Below are positions 7,906 to 16,255 of a stretch of 64,000 nt of DNA, piece after piece; the first letter of the stretch is position 1; every line of letters starts with the position of its first letter. The translations under genes and the position numbers were made by a program. This DNA is from Methanomassiliicoccaceae archaeon UBA370. Its GTDB lineage: Archaea > Thermoplasmatota > Thermoplasmata > Methanomassiliicoccales > Methanomethylophilaceae. The notes below the pieces were generated by a model. The model searched no databases. It was not told the origin of the DNA and saw only the letters and a program-made list of their open reading frames with translations. The DNA lies in assembly GCA_002505345.1 (NCBI GenBank), contig DAUY01000012.1:3687-67686 (forward strand), given 5' to 3'.

Positions 7906-8403
7906 TCAGCGGATGTTGATGCCTGAGACCCCGCGGCATTTGCGAAGCAGAGGTATCAGCTCGGCCGGTATCTGGCCGTCTACTACGATTATCAGCTGTG
8001 AATCCTTCCTCTCGCCGTTGTCATCCACCACTGCCTGTCTCACCGACATTCCGGCCCCGTATATGACCGATGTAACATCCGCAAGGATGCCAGGCATCGT
8101 AGCATCCGATGGCACGATTTCGATCACAGAGCAATCTATCTCCGAAGCTATCTTATCCAGCATCAATATGGGCCTTAGCTTTGAGAACACGGCATCGAGC
8201 TCGGACGTGGCCGACATCCTCTCCAATGTGGACCTCACCACACGTCGGTCGACGCCGGCCGAACGTGCCAGCGCCGAATCGGCGATCTCCACGTCCCCGC
8301 AGAACGCCTTGCCGTTCTTCTCGCATATGCCGTATCTGAGCATAATGTCGGCAACCCTTCCCTGGGACGGGTATCGGTCGAACATTTTCCGGATGTGGTC
8401 CAT
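7906..8403 (-). CDS. ACT-domain amino-acid-responsive regulator (COG2150-like)
   Basis: The 165-residue protein has an N-terminal winged-helix-like half (DSALARSAGVDRRVVRSTLERM) and a C-terminal ACT domain (residues ~90-165, with PGILADVTSVIYGAGMSVRQ). This is the layout of predicted archaeal regulators of amino-acid metabolism. Its stop abuts that of the preceding plus-strand gene, so the two converge. The ligand is not evident. A role in controlling nearby lysine-consuming pyrrolysine synthesis would be speculative. Confidence 0.75.
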   Translation of the reverse strand: MDHIRKMFDRYPSQGRVADIMLRYGICEKNGKAFCGDVEIADSALARSAGVDRRVVRSTLERMSATSELDAVFSKLRPILMLDKIASEIDCSVIEIVPSDATMPGILADVTSVIYGAGMSVRQAVVDDNGERKDSQLIIVVDGQIPAELIPLLRKCRGVSGINIR

Positions 8404-8467
8404 GCTGTGTAATGGGCAACGAGCATAAAATGCTTTATCGCCTCGGAGGGGCCCGCAATGCCAGCCC

Positions 8468-9640
8468 TCAAGGTTGCGGATATATCACGGTCATGAACGC
8501 GCCAGCATCTGCATCGTGCTTGTGTATAGTGAACGTTATCGGTTCTGAAGACGACATCCACGTGATGCCCTCCAAGGTGGTCGAGGAGTACGCTACCCCG
8601 TTGACGAAGGAGTAGTAGTTGGTTCCCGAGCTCACGGAGTACGAATAACCTCCAGATTCGATGGTGATGCTCTTCTGCAGGGTGAACTTGAAGCAGAACG
8701 TCCCGTTGAGGGTAGCATCGAATGTGTTCCATCCCGTCTGGGCAGGAGCCGTATAGTCGATATCGTATGCGGGGTACTCCAAACCGCCCGAAGTGACAGC
8801 CGTCGGAGTCACAGTGGCCACGGGGGTTGCGTCGGGGTCTCCCGGCACTGTTGTGTCAATCACTATCGTGGTGTCGATATAATTGAATGACAGCTGGTTG
8901 CCGGAATTCGTAACCACGTTGCCGAGCCCCGCGAAGGATACGTTGACAGAGAATGTCAGACTCATGCTCACTGGCGGGGCTTCTGTCAGTCCATCTAGGA
9001 TAATGTTCAGAGCCTTTCCGTCCAGGTCTGAAATGGTCGTTGCAAGGCCGTAAGAAGGTATGACGGTCTCATTTCCGTAGCTGTCGGTGATGGTGAAATG
9101 ATAGGAAAGGCCAGCTTCCGCCGCGGTGTCCTCGAGGACGACGGTGAAAAGGCTCGGGTCCTTGCTTTCCCTTATGTATTCCATCGCCTTCATGTTCTTT
9201 TTGCGCCGGGCCGCGTTGAATTGTTTCACCGCTATTGCGAGAGACGCCCCCTCTATCGCCATCGCGATGACCAGTATGACGTAGTTCACAGTCAGGTCCC
9301 TGAACATGTGTTTTCCTGCGGCGGACTCCATAAGCGCTTCATACCCATGAGAAATGGACATTCCGCCACCTATTGCGAAAATCAGGATCGAAACCACAAG
9401 CGTCCAGAAATAGAGTTCCTTCCCGTATCCGAAAGGATGCTCACGGTCGGCCGTTTTATCGGCTTTCTTCATTCCATAAAGTACAAGGATACCATTGCCC
9501 GAATCCACCAGGGAATGTATGCCCTCCGACATCATGGCGGCTGATGCCGTGATGCCCGCCGCGATGAACTTGACGATGCCTATCGACACGTTAGCCGCGA
9601 TTGCGGCGATAACGGAGACCTTCGACGAACCTTTCTGCAT
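8468..9640 (-). CDS. Chimeric protein: truncated cation diffusion facilitator joined to surface-protein C-terminus
   Basis: Residues 1-~175 are the N-terminal part of a CDF metal transporter: membrane helices, SEGIHSLVDSGNG and the LEDTAA motif of the fifth helix. Similarity stops there; the remaining ~215 residues are an unrelated serine/threonine/glycine-rich beta-type sequence typical of secreted methanogen surface proteins (VTVTP-like linkers, YSYSVSSGTNYYSF). The join is in frame near 9110-9120. The CDF helix 6 and cytoplasmic C-terminal domain are missing, so metal transport is doubtful. ATG 9640 is chosen because CDF similarity starts there and a TATA-like element (about 9675-9685) precedes it. 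It may be a fusion by recombination or a dying gene. Confidence 0.75.
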   Translation of the reverse strand: MQKGSSKVSVIAAIAANVSIGIVKFIAAGITASAAMMSEGIHSLVDSGNGILVLYGMKKADKTADREHPFGYGKELYFWTLVVSILIFAIGGGMSISHGYEALMESAAGKHMFRDLTVNYVILVIAMAIEGASLAIAVKQFNAARRKKNMKAMEYIRESKDPSLFTVVLEDTAAEAGLSYHFTITDSYGNETVIPSYGLATTISDLDGKALNIILDGLTEAPPVSMSLTFSVNVSFAGLGNVVTNSGNQLSFNYIDTTIVIDTTVPGDPDATPVATVTPTAVTSGGLEYPAYDIDYTAPAQTGWNTFDATLNGTFCFKFTLQKSITIESGGYSYSVSSGTNYYSFVNGVAYSSTTLEGITWMSSSEPITFTIHKHDADAGAFMTVIYPQP

Positions 9641-10069
9641 TTTTTGGTACCGGCAGTAGTGATGAGGATCGCTGATATTATAAATCCGCGGGAGGGGCAT
9701 TTCAATCAGAACGCATGATAGGAGACAACTTGCCCGTCTTATGCAGGAATATTTCCAACGATTTATTTCTTCGACGATAACAGTTTCATCGCCGATCCTG
9801 GGCGTCAGAACGAATGAAACGATGTTCACCGAACAGTAGGTACCGCTCATATTCCGCAAGGGGATGGGACGGAAACGATGAAAAAATCAGATCAAGGCCA
9901 CACCGTGTCTCATATAGATTCTCTTTCCCGAAGACAAGGGGATTGTGAGCCCGACGGTACCGTCTCAACTCAGCCATCAATTTGGTACCGATCCATAAAC
10001 GTTGCCGTGCGAACATCATCAAATTAATCTGAAACTGTGACGGATCACACGTACTGTAACTTTAGTGCT
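9641..10069. other. Intergenic stretch without a convincing gene
   Basis: Apart from the promoter of the chimeric gene near 9675-9685, I see no supported gene here. A 78-codon minus-strand ORF (9786-10022) lacks recognisable similarity, signal or ribosome-binding site. Confidence 0.5.
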
Positions 10070-10101
10070 GAAATTCTCGGACCATGTAGGCACACAGGGT
10101 C
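10070..10101 (+). repeat. 32-bp direct repeat, copy 1
   Basis: Identical to 10865-10896 apart from one base (C or T in CATGTAGGyACAC). Similarity continues more loosely to the right over ~200 bp in both copies, so this is the conserved edge of a larger duplicated unit that includes the small ORF at 10129-10278. Confidence 0.8.
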
Positions 10102-10128
10102 TTCTTACAAGGACCCACGGCTATGCGG

Positions 10129-10278
10129 TCAGTCCGAGTACGCCTCGTCGATGACCGCCTTAAGGATGTATCGGCGGCCCATCAATGCCATCCTCTTCTC
10201 CAGCCGCCACACATCGAACAGCTCCAAGCTCTTCCAGTTGCGCTTGGCGATATCCCGAATCTTCCATTCGTCCGCCAT
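10129..10278 (-). CDS. Small basic protein of 49 residues, inside the duplicated unit
   Basis: ATG 10278 to TGA 10129 encodes a charged, helix-prone peptide (starts MADEWKIRDIAKRNWKSLEL, later RLEKRMALMGRRYILKAVIDEA). I do not recognise the family. A decayed homologue with in-frame stops lies in the second repeat unit (about 10920-11060), showing that the sequence was once duplicated. No promoter is seen directly upstream, so it may be read with the minus-strand gene at 10337-10765. Confidence 0.4.
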   Translation of the reverse strand: MADEWKIRDIAKRNWKSLELFDVWRLEKRMALMGRRYILKAVIDEAYSD

Positions 10279-10336
10279 CCGACCGCGAGGACATCGTCCG
10301 TCTAGAACGCGAAGCGGGCGCCCAATCCAATCTTCT

Positions 10337-10765
10337 TTAGGGTCTCAGGATGAGCTCCTCTTTTGCGTGCTGCTTCTCCAGGAGGACGACATTAAGTCCG
10401 AGCTCCTCGCAGACGGCGTCGATGGCGCTTCTGACATCCTCCTCTTCAGCGAATGCGATGATGAACACCGCGGTGTAATCATTCTTCACGAGATTTCCGT
10501 CGATGAGAGAGCCTCCAGATGCGAGGTATGTCGTATATCCGGTGTTGCATTCGGCGGCGACGATCTCGCCGATCCTATTCTGGGAGATTATCGCATTCGC
10601 CTCGTCGGTATCGTTCAGACCGAAGTACACGGTGTATTTTTCGACGAGTTCATCACCGGGCGCGGGAGACTCATTGGTCGTTGCGATGTACACGGATGCC
10701 GCGGAGCATACGATCGCGAGGACAGCGACGATGAGGGCTGCCTTGGTCAGGGTCTGTTGATCCAT
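10337..10765 (-). CDS. Small membrane-anchored protein, DUF3574-like
   Basis: The 142-residue protein starts at ATG 10765 with one hydrophobic helix (residues ~8-29) followed by a ~100-residue extracytoplasmic domain beginning YTVYFGLND. That opening, a central T-Y-L-A-S-G-G segment and the final helix resemble DUF3574, which I suggest with modest confidence. An upstream ATG at 10903 would include direct repeat copy 2 and destroy the signal-anchor position. Function is unknown. Confidence 0.6.
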   Translation of the reverse strand: MDQQTLTKAALIVAVLAIVCSAASVYIATTNESPAPGDELVEKYTVYFGLNDTDEANAIISQNRIGEIVAAECNTGYTTYLASGGSLIDGNLVKNDYTAVFIIAFAEEEDVRSAIDAVCEELGLNVVLLEKQHAKEELILRP

Positions 10766-10864
10766 GGAGGCCAGAACACATATGATGGATTTACGGTTTG
10801 GCAGGGGATCAGCGTCAGCGTTCTGCGTAGTTTCATGGGGATATCTGCTGAGACACTCCATAGC

Positions 10865-10896
10865 GAAATTCTCGGACCATGTAGGTACACAGGGTC
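10865..10896 (+). repeat. 32-bp direct repeat, copy 2
   Basis: One mismatch to 10070-10101. The two copies flank the small-ORF and DUF3574-like segment, leaving an ~795-bp period. Confidence 0.8.
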
Positions 10897-10919
10897 CGCT
10901 CACGCGGACTCATGAACCG

Positions 10920-11060
10920 ACGCCGGTCCGAGCATGACTCGCCGATGGCCGCCTGTTGAATATTCCGGAGTCCTTCAACGTCATCCTCTTCTAAGGTTGC
11001 TTCACATCGAACAGCTCATGCGCTTCCTGTTGCGCTTTGCGATATCGAGAAGAAGATACG
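10920..11060 (-). pseudogene. Decayed copy of the 49-residue ORF
   Basis: On the minus strand, blocks matching the ORF at 10278-10129 (regions equivalent to DIAKRN, ELFDV, KRM and the final SD) can be followed but are broken by stops and frame changes. It is a degenerate duplicate behind direct repeat copy 2. Confidence 0.45.
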
Positions 11061-11092
11061 AACCACCGAAAAGTCTGCCTGTGAGCATGTCG

Positions 11093-11272
11093 TCATCTGA
11101 TTTTTCTGCGGGTCGCCTTTGTTCTCATCGGAATCGACTTTCCCGCCTTTTCGTCCGATACACCGAATGCCCGTTGCCGGTCTTCGGATACTTCTTTCCC
11201 GGCCAGTGGATGGATGTGCTTGTGTACGCATACTTCTTCTTTCCGCGCCAGACATAGGCACTTCGGGCACAT
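11093..11272 (-). CDS. Small CPKC-motif protein of 59 residues
   Basis: ATG 11272 to TGA 11093 encodes a basic peptide opening MCPKCLCLARKEEVCVHKH, a possible metal knuckle (CxxC plus further Cys and His). A good TATA box on the minus strand (CGGTATATAAAAG, 11318-11306) is at the right distance to start transcription ~10 nt before the ATG, which supports expression. The 3' end abuts the decayed repeat unit. I do not recognise the family. Confidence 0.4.
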   Translation of the reverse strand: MCPKCLCLARKEEVCVHKHIHPLAGKEVSEDRQRAFGVSDEKAGKSIPMRTKATRRKIR

Positions 11273-11305
11273 GTCAATGTCGTAGATATAGTGTAAATGA
11301 CCCTT

Positions 11306-11318
11306 CTTTTATATACCG
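11306..11318 (-). promoter_or_regulatory. TATA box for the CPKC small ORF
   Basis: The minus-strand sequence CGGTATATAAAAG is the clearest archaeal TATA element in this accessory stretch, about 35 nt before ATG 11272. Confidence 0.5.
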
Positions 11319-11339
11319 TATTTAAACCAACGTCCATGA

Positions 11340-11524
11340 ACATATAAAGAAAAACGTAGCGTCAGCGATACTGCCGCTGATGTCGGACGCTGTTTAACGG
11401 AAAGAACGGAAGAACGGCAACGAGGGAAGAACCGAGCGCGTTTTTCGTGAAGAGATCCACTTTCTATGACGAATCAAGGGCGTCGAAGAGAATTATACAA
11501 AAAAGTAAGAGGTTTAAGTCCGTG
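11340..11524. other. Gene-free stretch
   Basis: No supported gene or structured element; probably the 3' flank of the acetate transporter gene and the upstream flank of the small CPKC gene. Confidence 0.4.
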
Positions 11525-12091
11525 TCACTTCGACACGGGGAACAGAGGCAGGACTTCCTTCCTGTTGACCTCGTTTATCACTTCGGCGAGTCCGGTGTAC
11601 ATCGCTAGCAGGCCGAGCACGATGCCTATAGCGGCGGCGGCGACGGTAACATCGCCGTTCTGGAGCAGCGATCCAGCACCCAGTCCGACGAAGACGACCG
11701 TAAGCAGCCCGAAGACGGCCTGAAGGGCCCTGTTGGTCTTCAGCGTTCCGAAGAACAGCATGAATGTCAGGAAGCCCCATCCGAAGAAGTAAACTCCCTT
11801 GAACACGTGGTCGGGGGCAGCGAAGCCGAGTGCGACTGCGATGTTCATGAACGCGAACGACATCCAGAAAGCACCGTAAGAAGTGAATGCAACGGTCCCG
11901 AACGTGCTGCCCTTCTTGCATTCGATGATTCCTACGATGAGCTGGAGAAGTCCGCCGTAGAAGATCATCATGCCCCAGACGAGGCTGTCCGCGGGCCTTT
12001 CCGTAAAGTCAAGGAACATGGCTAGCAGAGTGGTCATCCCGAAGGCGCAAAGGCCCAGGGCACCGGCGTTGGCGAAATTTGATTCCGTCAT
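11525..12091 (-). CDS. Acetate uptake transporter, GPR1/FUN34/YaaH (AceTr) family
   Basis: This 188-residue protein has six predicted membrane helices and the family N-terminus (NFANAGALGLCAFGMTTLL, a variant of the NPAPLGL motif), plus the YGGLLQLIVGI and YGAFWMSFA helices. The family moves acetate or succinate with protons. In an organism that cannot make methane from acetate it most likely supplies acetate for biosynthesis. It begins at ATG 12091, downstream of two palindromes, and stands alone on the minus strand next to icd. Confidence 0.88.
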   Translation of the reverse strand: MTESNFANAGALGLCAFGMTTLLAMFLDFTERPADSLVWGMMIFYGGLLQLIVGIIECKKGSTFGTVAFTSYGAFWMSFAFMNIAVALGFAAPDHVFKGVYFFGWGFLTFMLFFGTLKTNRALQAVFGLLTVVFVGLGAGSLLQNGDVTVAAAAIGIVLGLLAMYTGLAEVINEVNRKEVLPLFPVSK

Positions 12092-12113
12092 TTGATCGTT
12101 GCAGTAGAGTCAC

Positions 12114-12157
12114 GTCGATATTAAATAATCGACGGTGCTACACTTCGTCAATTGACG
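12114..12157 (-). promoter_or_regulatory. Acetate transporter promoter with two palindromes
   Basis: GTCGAT-N8-ATCGAC (12114-12133) encloses a TATA-like core (ATTAAATA), and the perfect palindrome CGTCAATTGACG lies at 12146-12157, 12 bp further upstream of the transporter. A dimeric repressor bound to the first would cover the TATA box. The regulator is unknown. Confidence 0.5.
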
Positions 12158-12180
12158 GAATAATTGGTTTCTGGGAATGT

Positions 12181-13395
12181 TCAGTCCGTCTTGGCCTTGC
12201 CCACGTAGCTCTGCCAAACCTTCTTCAGGTCGGGCCTCTTGACCGTTTCCATCACGTAATCGGCGAACTCGTCCCCGGTGGCCCCGGTATCTCTTCCGGT
12301 CATCACGAGCTTCTTCTCGAACTGGCAGCAGACGTCCAGGGCCATTGTCAGCCTCTCGCCCTTCTCCGCCTCGCCTATGTGGCTCATCATCAGTGCTACG
12401 GCCTTGATCATGCTGCTCGGATCGGCGTACTGTCCGCGGCCTTCGTTGACCATCCTCGGTGCAGAACCGTGTATTGCCTCGAACATGGCGTATCTCTTTC
12501 CGATGTTGGCGCTTCCCGCCGTGCCCACTCCGCCCTGTATCTGTGCCGCCTCGTCGGTAATTATGTCGCCGTAGAGGTTCGGGAGAACGAAGACGCGGAA
12601 ACTGCTCCTTCTCGCAGGGTCTATGAGCTTTGCGGTCATGATATCGATGAACCAGTCGTCCCACCTGATCCCGGGGTATTCATTGGCGACCTCTTCGGCT
12701 ATACTCAGGAACTTCCCGTCGGTGGCCTTTATGATGTTGGCCTTCGTGACCAGCGAGACGTAGTCTATGCCGTTCTTTTTGGCGTAATCGAATCCGGCGC
12801 GGATGATCCTCTCGGTACCCTGGGTGGTTGCGACGCAGAAGTCCATTGCCAGGTCCTCCGTGACGTTGATCCCGTCGCTTCCCAGGGCGTAGCTGCCTTC
12901 GGTGTTCTCCCTGAAGAATGTCCAGTCTATGCCAAGCTCGGGGACCGATACGGGCCTAACGTTAGCGAACAGGTCGAGTTCCTTCCTCATGGCCACGTTC
13001 GCGCTCTCGATATTGGGCCAAGGGTCTCCCTTCTTAGGCGTGGTCGTAGGTCCTTTGAGTATTACATGGCATTTCTTCAGCTCCGCCAGGGTGTCGTCGG
13101 GTATGGCCTTCATGACCTCTACGCGCCTCTCGATGGTCAACCCGTCTATCTGGCGGACCTCCACTTTGCCGGCCTTTATCTTGTCGGCGAGAAGGAACTC
13201 CATGACCCGCTGGGCCGAAGCGCAGATGTAAGGTCCTATCCCGTCTCCTCCGCACACTCCCACAATCATCTTGTCAAGTTTGGAATAGTCCACCCAGTCC
13301 CCTTCATTCTTCAGGGACTCGACCCTCTCGAGCTGTTTTCTCAGGAGCATGCCGTATTTTTCCTGGGCATTTTGAATTGCCTTTTCGTCAACCAT
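12181..13395 (-). CDS. icd: Isocitrate dehydrogenase (NADP-type)
   Basis: The 404-residue protein belongs to the isocitrate/isopropylmalate dehydrogenase family and catalyses oxidative decarboxylation of isocitrate to 2-oxoglutarate. Seen are GGDGIGPYI near the N-terminus, KGPTTTPKKGD, the substrate-binding ESANVAMRKELDLFANVRP (S-N-R-R pattern), FRENTEGSYALG and the nucleotide-binding FEAIHGSAP near residue 305. Length suits archaeal Icd. It probably supplies 2-oxoglutarate for glutamate, which also feeds the tetrapyrrole pathway encoded further on. It is a single gene with a TATA-like element near 13409-13435. Confidence 0.92.
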   Translation of the reverse strand: MVDEKAIQNAQEKYGMLLRKQLERVESLKNEGDWVDYSKLDKMIVGVCGGDGIGPYICASAQRVMEFLLADKIKAGKVEVRQIDGLTIERRVEVMKAIPDDTLAELKKCHVILKGPTTTPKKGDPWPNIESANVAMRKELDLFANVRPVSVPELGIDWTFFRENTEGSYALGSDGINVTEDLAMDFCVATTQGTERIIRAGFDYAKKNGIDYVSLVTKANIIKATDGKFLSIAEEVANEYPGIRWDDWFIDIMTAKLIDPARRSSFRVFVLPNLYGDIITDEAAQIQGGVGTAGSANIGKRYAMFEAIHGSAPRMVNEGRGQYADPSSMIKAVALMMSHIGEAEKGERLTMALDVCCQFEKKLVMTGRDTGATGDEFADYVMETVKRPDLKKVWQSYVGKAKTD

Positions 13396-13756
13396 TGTAA
13401 TCAGCTGCTTATATTGACTGACGATAAAGTATTTTCCGATGGCAATAGACGGTTAAGTAAATCGGGAGCGATAACGGCCGGTTTAGAGACAGAATAGTCC
13501 CCCGGACACAAGCCGGAGTATGCGTTTTAAACGCCAAAAGAAACGATGGTCGGAATCATCGGAACCACGGGCACGGGCGCTCCGTGTCGTTCTCCTGGTT
13601 TTTGAACACCGATGCAAAAAAGATAACGTTAATATACTATCGTTCGTAGACGCGGTTTGTATAGATCGAAGGACCATGATGGGGACGACGACAAGGAAGG
13701 CCTTATGGCCATTCTTTTCTATGTTACGCCGAAGGTTGTTTAATTCTGGGGGTCAA
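13396..13756. other. Divergent spacer between icd and a secreted-protein gene
   Basis: This 361-bp spacer holds the icd promoter at its left end and a TATA-like element near 13629-13640 for the gene at 13757. An ORF reading from 13520 into that gene would put ~79 basic residues before the signal peptide, so I treat it as non-coding. Confidence 0.5.
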
Positions 13757-14353
13757 ATGTACAATTCAAACAATAACGGAATGAATTACAAGGCGATCCT
13801 GGTAGTTGTCGTAGCGTTGTTGATTTCCTTATTGGCCCTGGGCGGGCTTGCATATTCCGCACCCGAAGCGAGCATGGCCAAGAACACAGCGAACGTTATC
13901 GGCTTCGACGGGCTCGAGGCCAAGCTGCTCGATGAAGAAGGAGACCTTCTCACGGGAGCGGGATTCAGCAACGGTATGCAACTAATGTTTTTCTACAGTC
14001 TAGAGGGCAACGCATACTTCCTGTTTAATGCAGAAAATGTAAAAATCGGAGGGGCCACATTGTTTTTGAGGTCCGACTACATCACCTCCCTGAACATCTC
14101 ATACGATGTCGATTTCAGCGTGAATGGCGTTGAGACAGAGAATCCTTTCGGAATGACGATCACTCATGAGCTCAGGGAGTACGGAGCCGCCAGCGGGCAT
14201 CCCTTTGATACGGCTTCAGTAGATGAGGACGGAGTAGAATACGACATAGAATTGTATGCAACCTTCACGGCCGTCGGAGGTCTGAGCGACAGGCCCGAAG
14301 GGCTAACTTACACCATCACCATAACCGTTACGCCGGGGTCAGAGGGACTTTAA
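13757..14353 (+). CDS. Secreted or membrane-anchored protein, unknown function
   Basis: The 198-residue product begins with a short polar stretch (MYNSNNNGMNYKA) and one hydrophobic helix (residues ~12-33) ending in a small-residue region, then a ~165-residue beta-rich exported domain with no recognised family. A GGGGG tract shortly before ATG 13757 may be the ribosome-binding site. The composition resembles other exported proteins of gut methanogens. It ends with TAA and does not overlap its neighbours. Confidence 0.65.
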   Translation: MYNSNNNGMNYKAILVVVVALLISLLALGGLAYSAPEASMAKNTANVIGFDGLEAKLLDEEGDLLTGAGFSNGMQLMFFYSLEGNAYFLFNAENVKIGGATLFLRSDYITSLNISYDVDFSVNGVETENPFGMTITHELREYGAASGHPFDTASVDEDGVEYDIELYATFTAVGGLSDRPEGLTYTITITVTPGSEGL

Positions 14354-14537
14354 AACCGTATAAAAAGACGGAGGCGCACCTCGGCTCCTTTCCTTATTGA
14401 AAGTGAAGGTCCCTACCATAATCTCTATGTCGGACAACTTGCACATGCGAATCATCATCAATCCTGCGCTGATGCGGCGTGAGCGTTCGTCTGTACAGAT
14501 AGCACAAACAGGCTCCGGATAAAATCGTCCAATCACT

Positions 14538-16052
14538 TCAGTTCGAAGCCTTCAGTTCGACTCCCGAACACAGTATTTCGGTATACTGCATATTGGCCGG
14601 AATGCCCCCCGATATGCTGACCGTGTAATGTCCCGGGGCAGGAGCAGAAACTGAAACAGCGGTACCGACAGAGATATATTCCACTCCGTTCAGGAAATAC
14701 CGGATCTCGATCTGGTCCGATGATAAATATGAACTTGGGTCCAGGTTGATCCTATCGGTGAATTTGGGCATCAAAAGAGTGGTTTCCTGCACCTCGGAAC
14801 CCGTAGCAATCTGGAACGTAACACTCATGCCGGTTATTCCATCCGTGTCAAAGCCCGGAACAATTTCAATATATTTCCATCCGGTCTCTACGATATCCTC
14901 ATCGCCTACCACGACCACTGCGCTGCCTGTTATCGTGGGTGCAGGCCATGTAGAATCAGCCACGAAAGTTCCGCCCTCCACAGTTATGGACGAGCCCTGA
15001 ATATTTCCGGTGACCGCAACGTTGCCGTTGATGGAAATTTCACCTCCGGCGTATACGGACCCAGCTCCCAGGGTTCCGTTTACTGTGATGGAGCCCCCCT
15101 GCGTTTTTTCTTCGGAAGATGCCGTCCCGTTGATTATCAGCGCACCGGCGGTATAGATCTCTTCACAGTTCAGAACCGTACTTTCGTTGATCGTGATGGA
15201 GCCGCCCTGTACCTTTCCTTGGGAAGATACAGTGCCGTTGATCACCAGCGCGCCTGCGGTATAGATATTATCGCAGCTCAGAACCGTTCCTTCGTTTATT
15301 GTCACAGAGGACCCTTGGACTATTCCGCCGGTGTTCACGGTGCCGCCGTTCAGGATGACGGATCCGCCGGTGGAAATCTGATCCGTCTGCAGATTTCCGC
15401 CGTCAACGATAAAACTGCTGATGCCCCAGATTGAACTAGAAACAATGTTAACGTCCCCCGTACTTGCGGAGGATAAGCGTATTGTCTGATTGGACCCCTG
15501 GATATTCATACTGTCTATCTGATTTTCGTTCTGCAACAAGATCGTGACGTTGGTGGAATTTTTCGGAGTCAGACCGCTAAGGGTTGAATTGTTGAGGACG
15601 AGCAACGGGGCGCTAGATGCGGAGACCGAAACAGAAAGGTTCGTTGCCCCGTTTATGATATAACATCCCGTACCCGTCACATTTACGTTTCCTGACGTTG
15701 CAGTGTAATTGCCCCACACAGCGTATAATGTGGTCACGTTAGGAGGTGCGGTGTCCCCTGCATTGTATAACTTGGAGTAAATAGTAGGACTTTCGCTCCA
15801 CACGACGAACGCATTCTTTCCGGAAGGGATTGTGGAACCCGACGCATCTGGGAGGCCGGTCGCGTTCAGCTCGCCTACGGTCTTCACGAAAGAGCTCTGA
15901 CCGTTAATCGATCCGCCGTTCAGGTCGAAGGTGATGTCGTATGTGGCCTCGGCATATGCATCCTCGGGATATTCGAAAAGGGCGACGAAGCAGACCGCCG
16001 AAAGTACAGCGACCGCCACGACTGCAGAATTTGCCGCGTTACTTCTTCTCAT
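14538..16052 (-). CDS. Secreted adhesin-like protein with InlB/Flg_new repeat and beta-solenoid
   Basis: A signal peptide (residues ~1-34, ending near YAEA) is followed by one Listeria-Bacteroides (Flg_new) repeat, from ATYDITFDLNGGSI to TLYAVW. Then comes a long array of short parallel-beta repeats (about residues 100-370) rich in G-S-I-T-I-N-G/E and T-G-G-S-V motifs, typical of a beta-helix, and a ~110-residue beta domain. Two of the repeats (around VINGTVSSQGKVQGGSITINEST and IINGTASSEEKTQGGSITVNGT) are near copies, so the array grew by internal duplication. The protein is probably exposed at the cell surface and binds host or microbial partners. It is 504 residues with no sorting motif seen. 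Confidence 0.8.
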   Translation of the reverse strand: MRRSNAANSAVVAVAVLSAVCFVALFEYPEDAYAEATYDITFDLNGGSINGQSSFVKTVGELNATGLPDASGSTIPSGKNAFVVWSESPTIYSKLYNAGDTAPPNVTTLYAVWGNYTATSGNVNVTGTGCYIINGATNLSVSVSASSAPLLVLNNSTLSGLTPKNSTNVTILLQNENQIDSMNIQGSNQTIRLSSASTGDVNIVSSSIWGISSFIVDGGNLQTDQISTGGSVILNGGTVNTGGIVQGSSVTINEGTVLSCDNIYTAGALVINGTVSSQGKVQGGSITINESTVLNCEEIYTAGALIINGTASSEEKTQGGSITVNGTLGAGSVYAGGEISINGNVAVTGNIQGSSITVEGGTFVADSTWPAPTITGSAVVVVGDEDIVETGWKYIEIVPGFDTDGITGMSVTFQIATGSEVQETTLLMPKFTDRINLDPSSYLSSDQIEIRYFLNGVEYISVGTAVSVSAPAPGHYTVSISGGIPANMQYTEILCSGVELKASN

Positions 16053-16255
16053 CCATCTCTCCGAAATCGTTGTGCGCCGCCCAGTTTCAATAGCTTGATG
16101 TTATTGACGGTTCACAAACACCATTAATTTTCACTATTTCTATCTGTTATATATAATGTTCGATAAGTAGGGAGCGGCAGGCGCTCAGATGCTTCGGGTA
16201 AACAATTACATAATAAAAGCAACGTTAATAAAAGGGTCTGCAATCGAGGTATCCG
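16053..16255. promoter_or_regulatory. Divergent promoter region, adhesin and MMPL exporter
   Basis: This 203-bp AT-rich spacer between divergent genes contains TATA-like tracts, including TTATATATAATG near 16147-16158 and a run of TAATAAAAG sequences near 16210-16235. No clear operator is seen. Confidence 0.45.

Noticed and set aside
9786..10022. 78-codon minus-strand ORF upstream of the chimeric gene
   Set aside because: No ribosome-binding site, promoter or family resemblance; lies in decayed sequence.
10037..10915. 292-codon plus-strand ORF spanning the repeat region
   Set aside because: It runs antisense to the DUF3574-like gene and through both direct repeats, with no coherent domain.
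12079..13497. 472-codon plus-strand ORF
   Set aside because: Antisense to icd, which has full family motifs; the plus-strand translation is histidine- and leucine-rich shadow sequence.
13520..13756. N-terminal extension of the secreted protein
   Set aside because: It would place ~79 basic residues before the signal anchor; ATG 13757 fits an exported protein.
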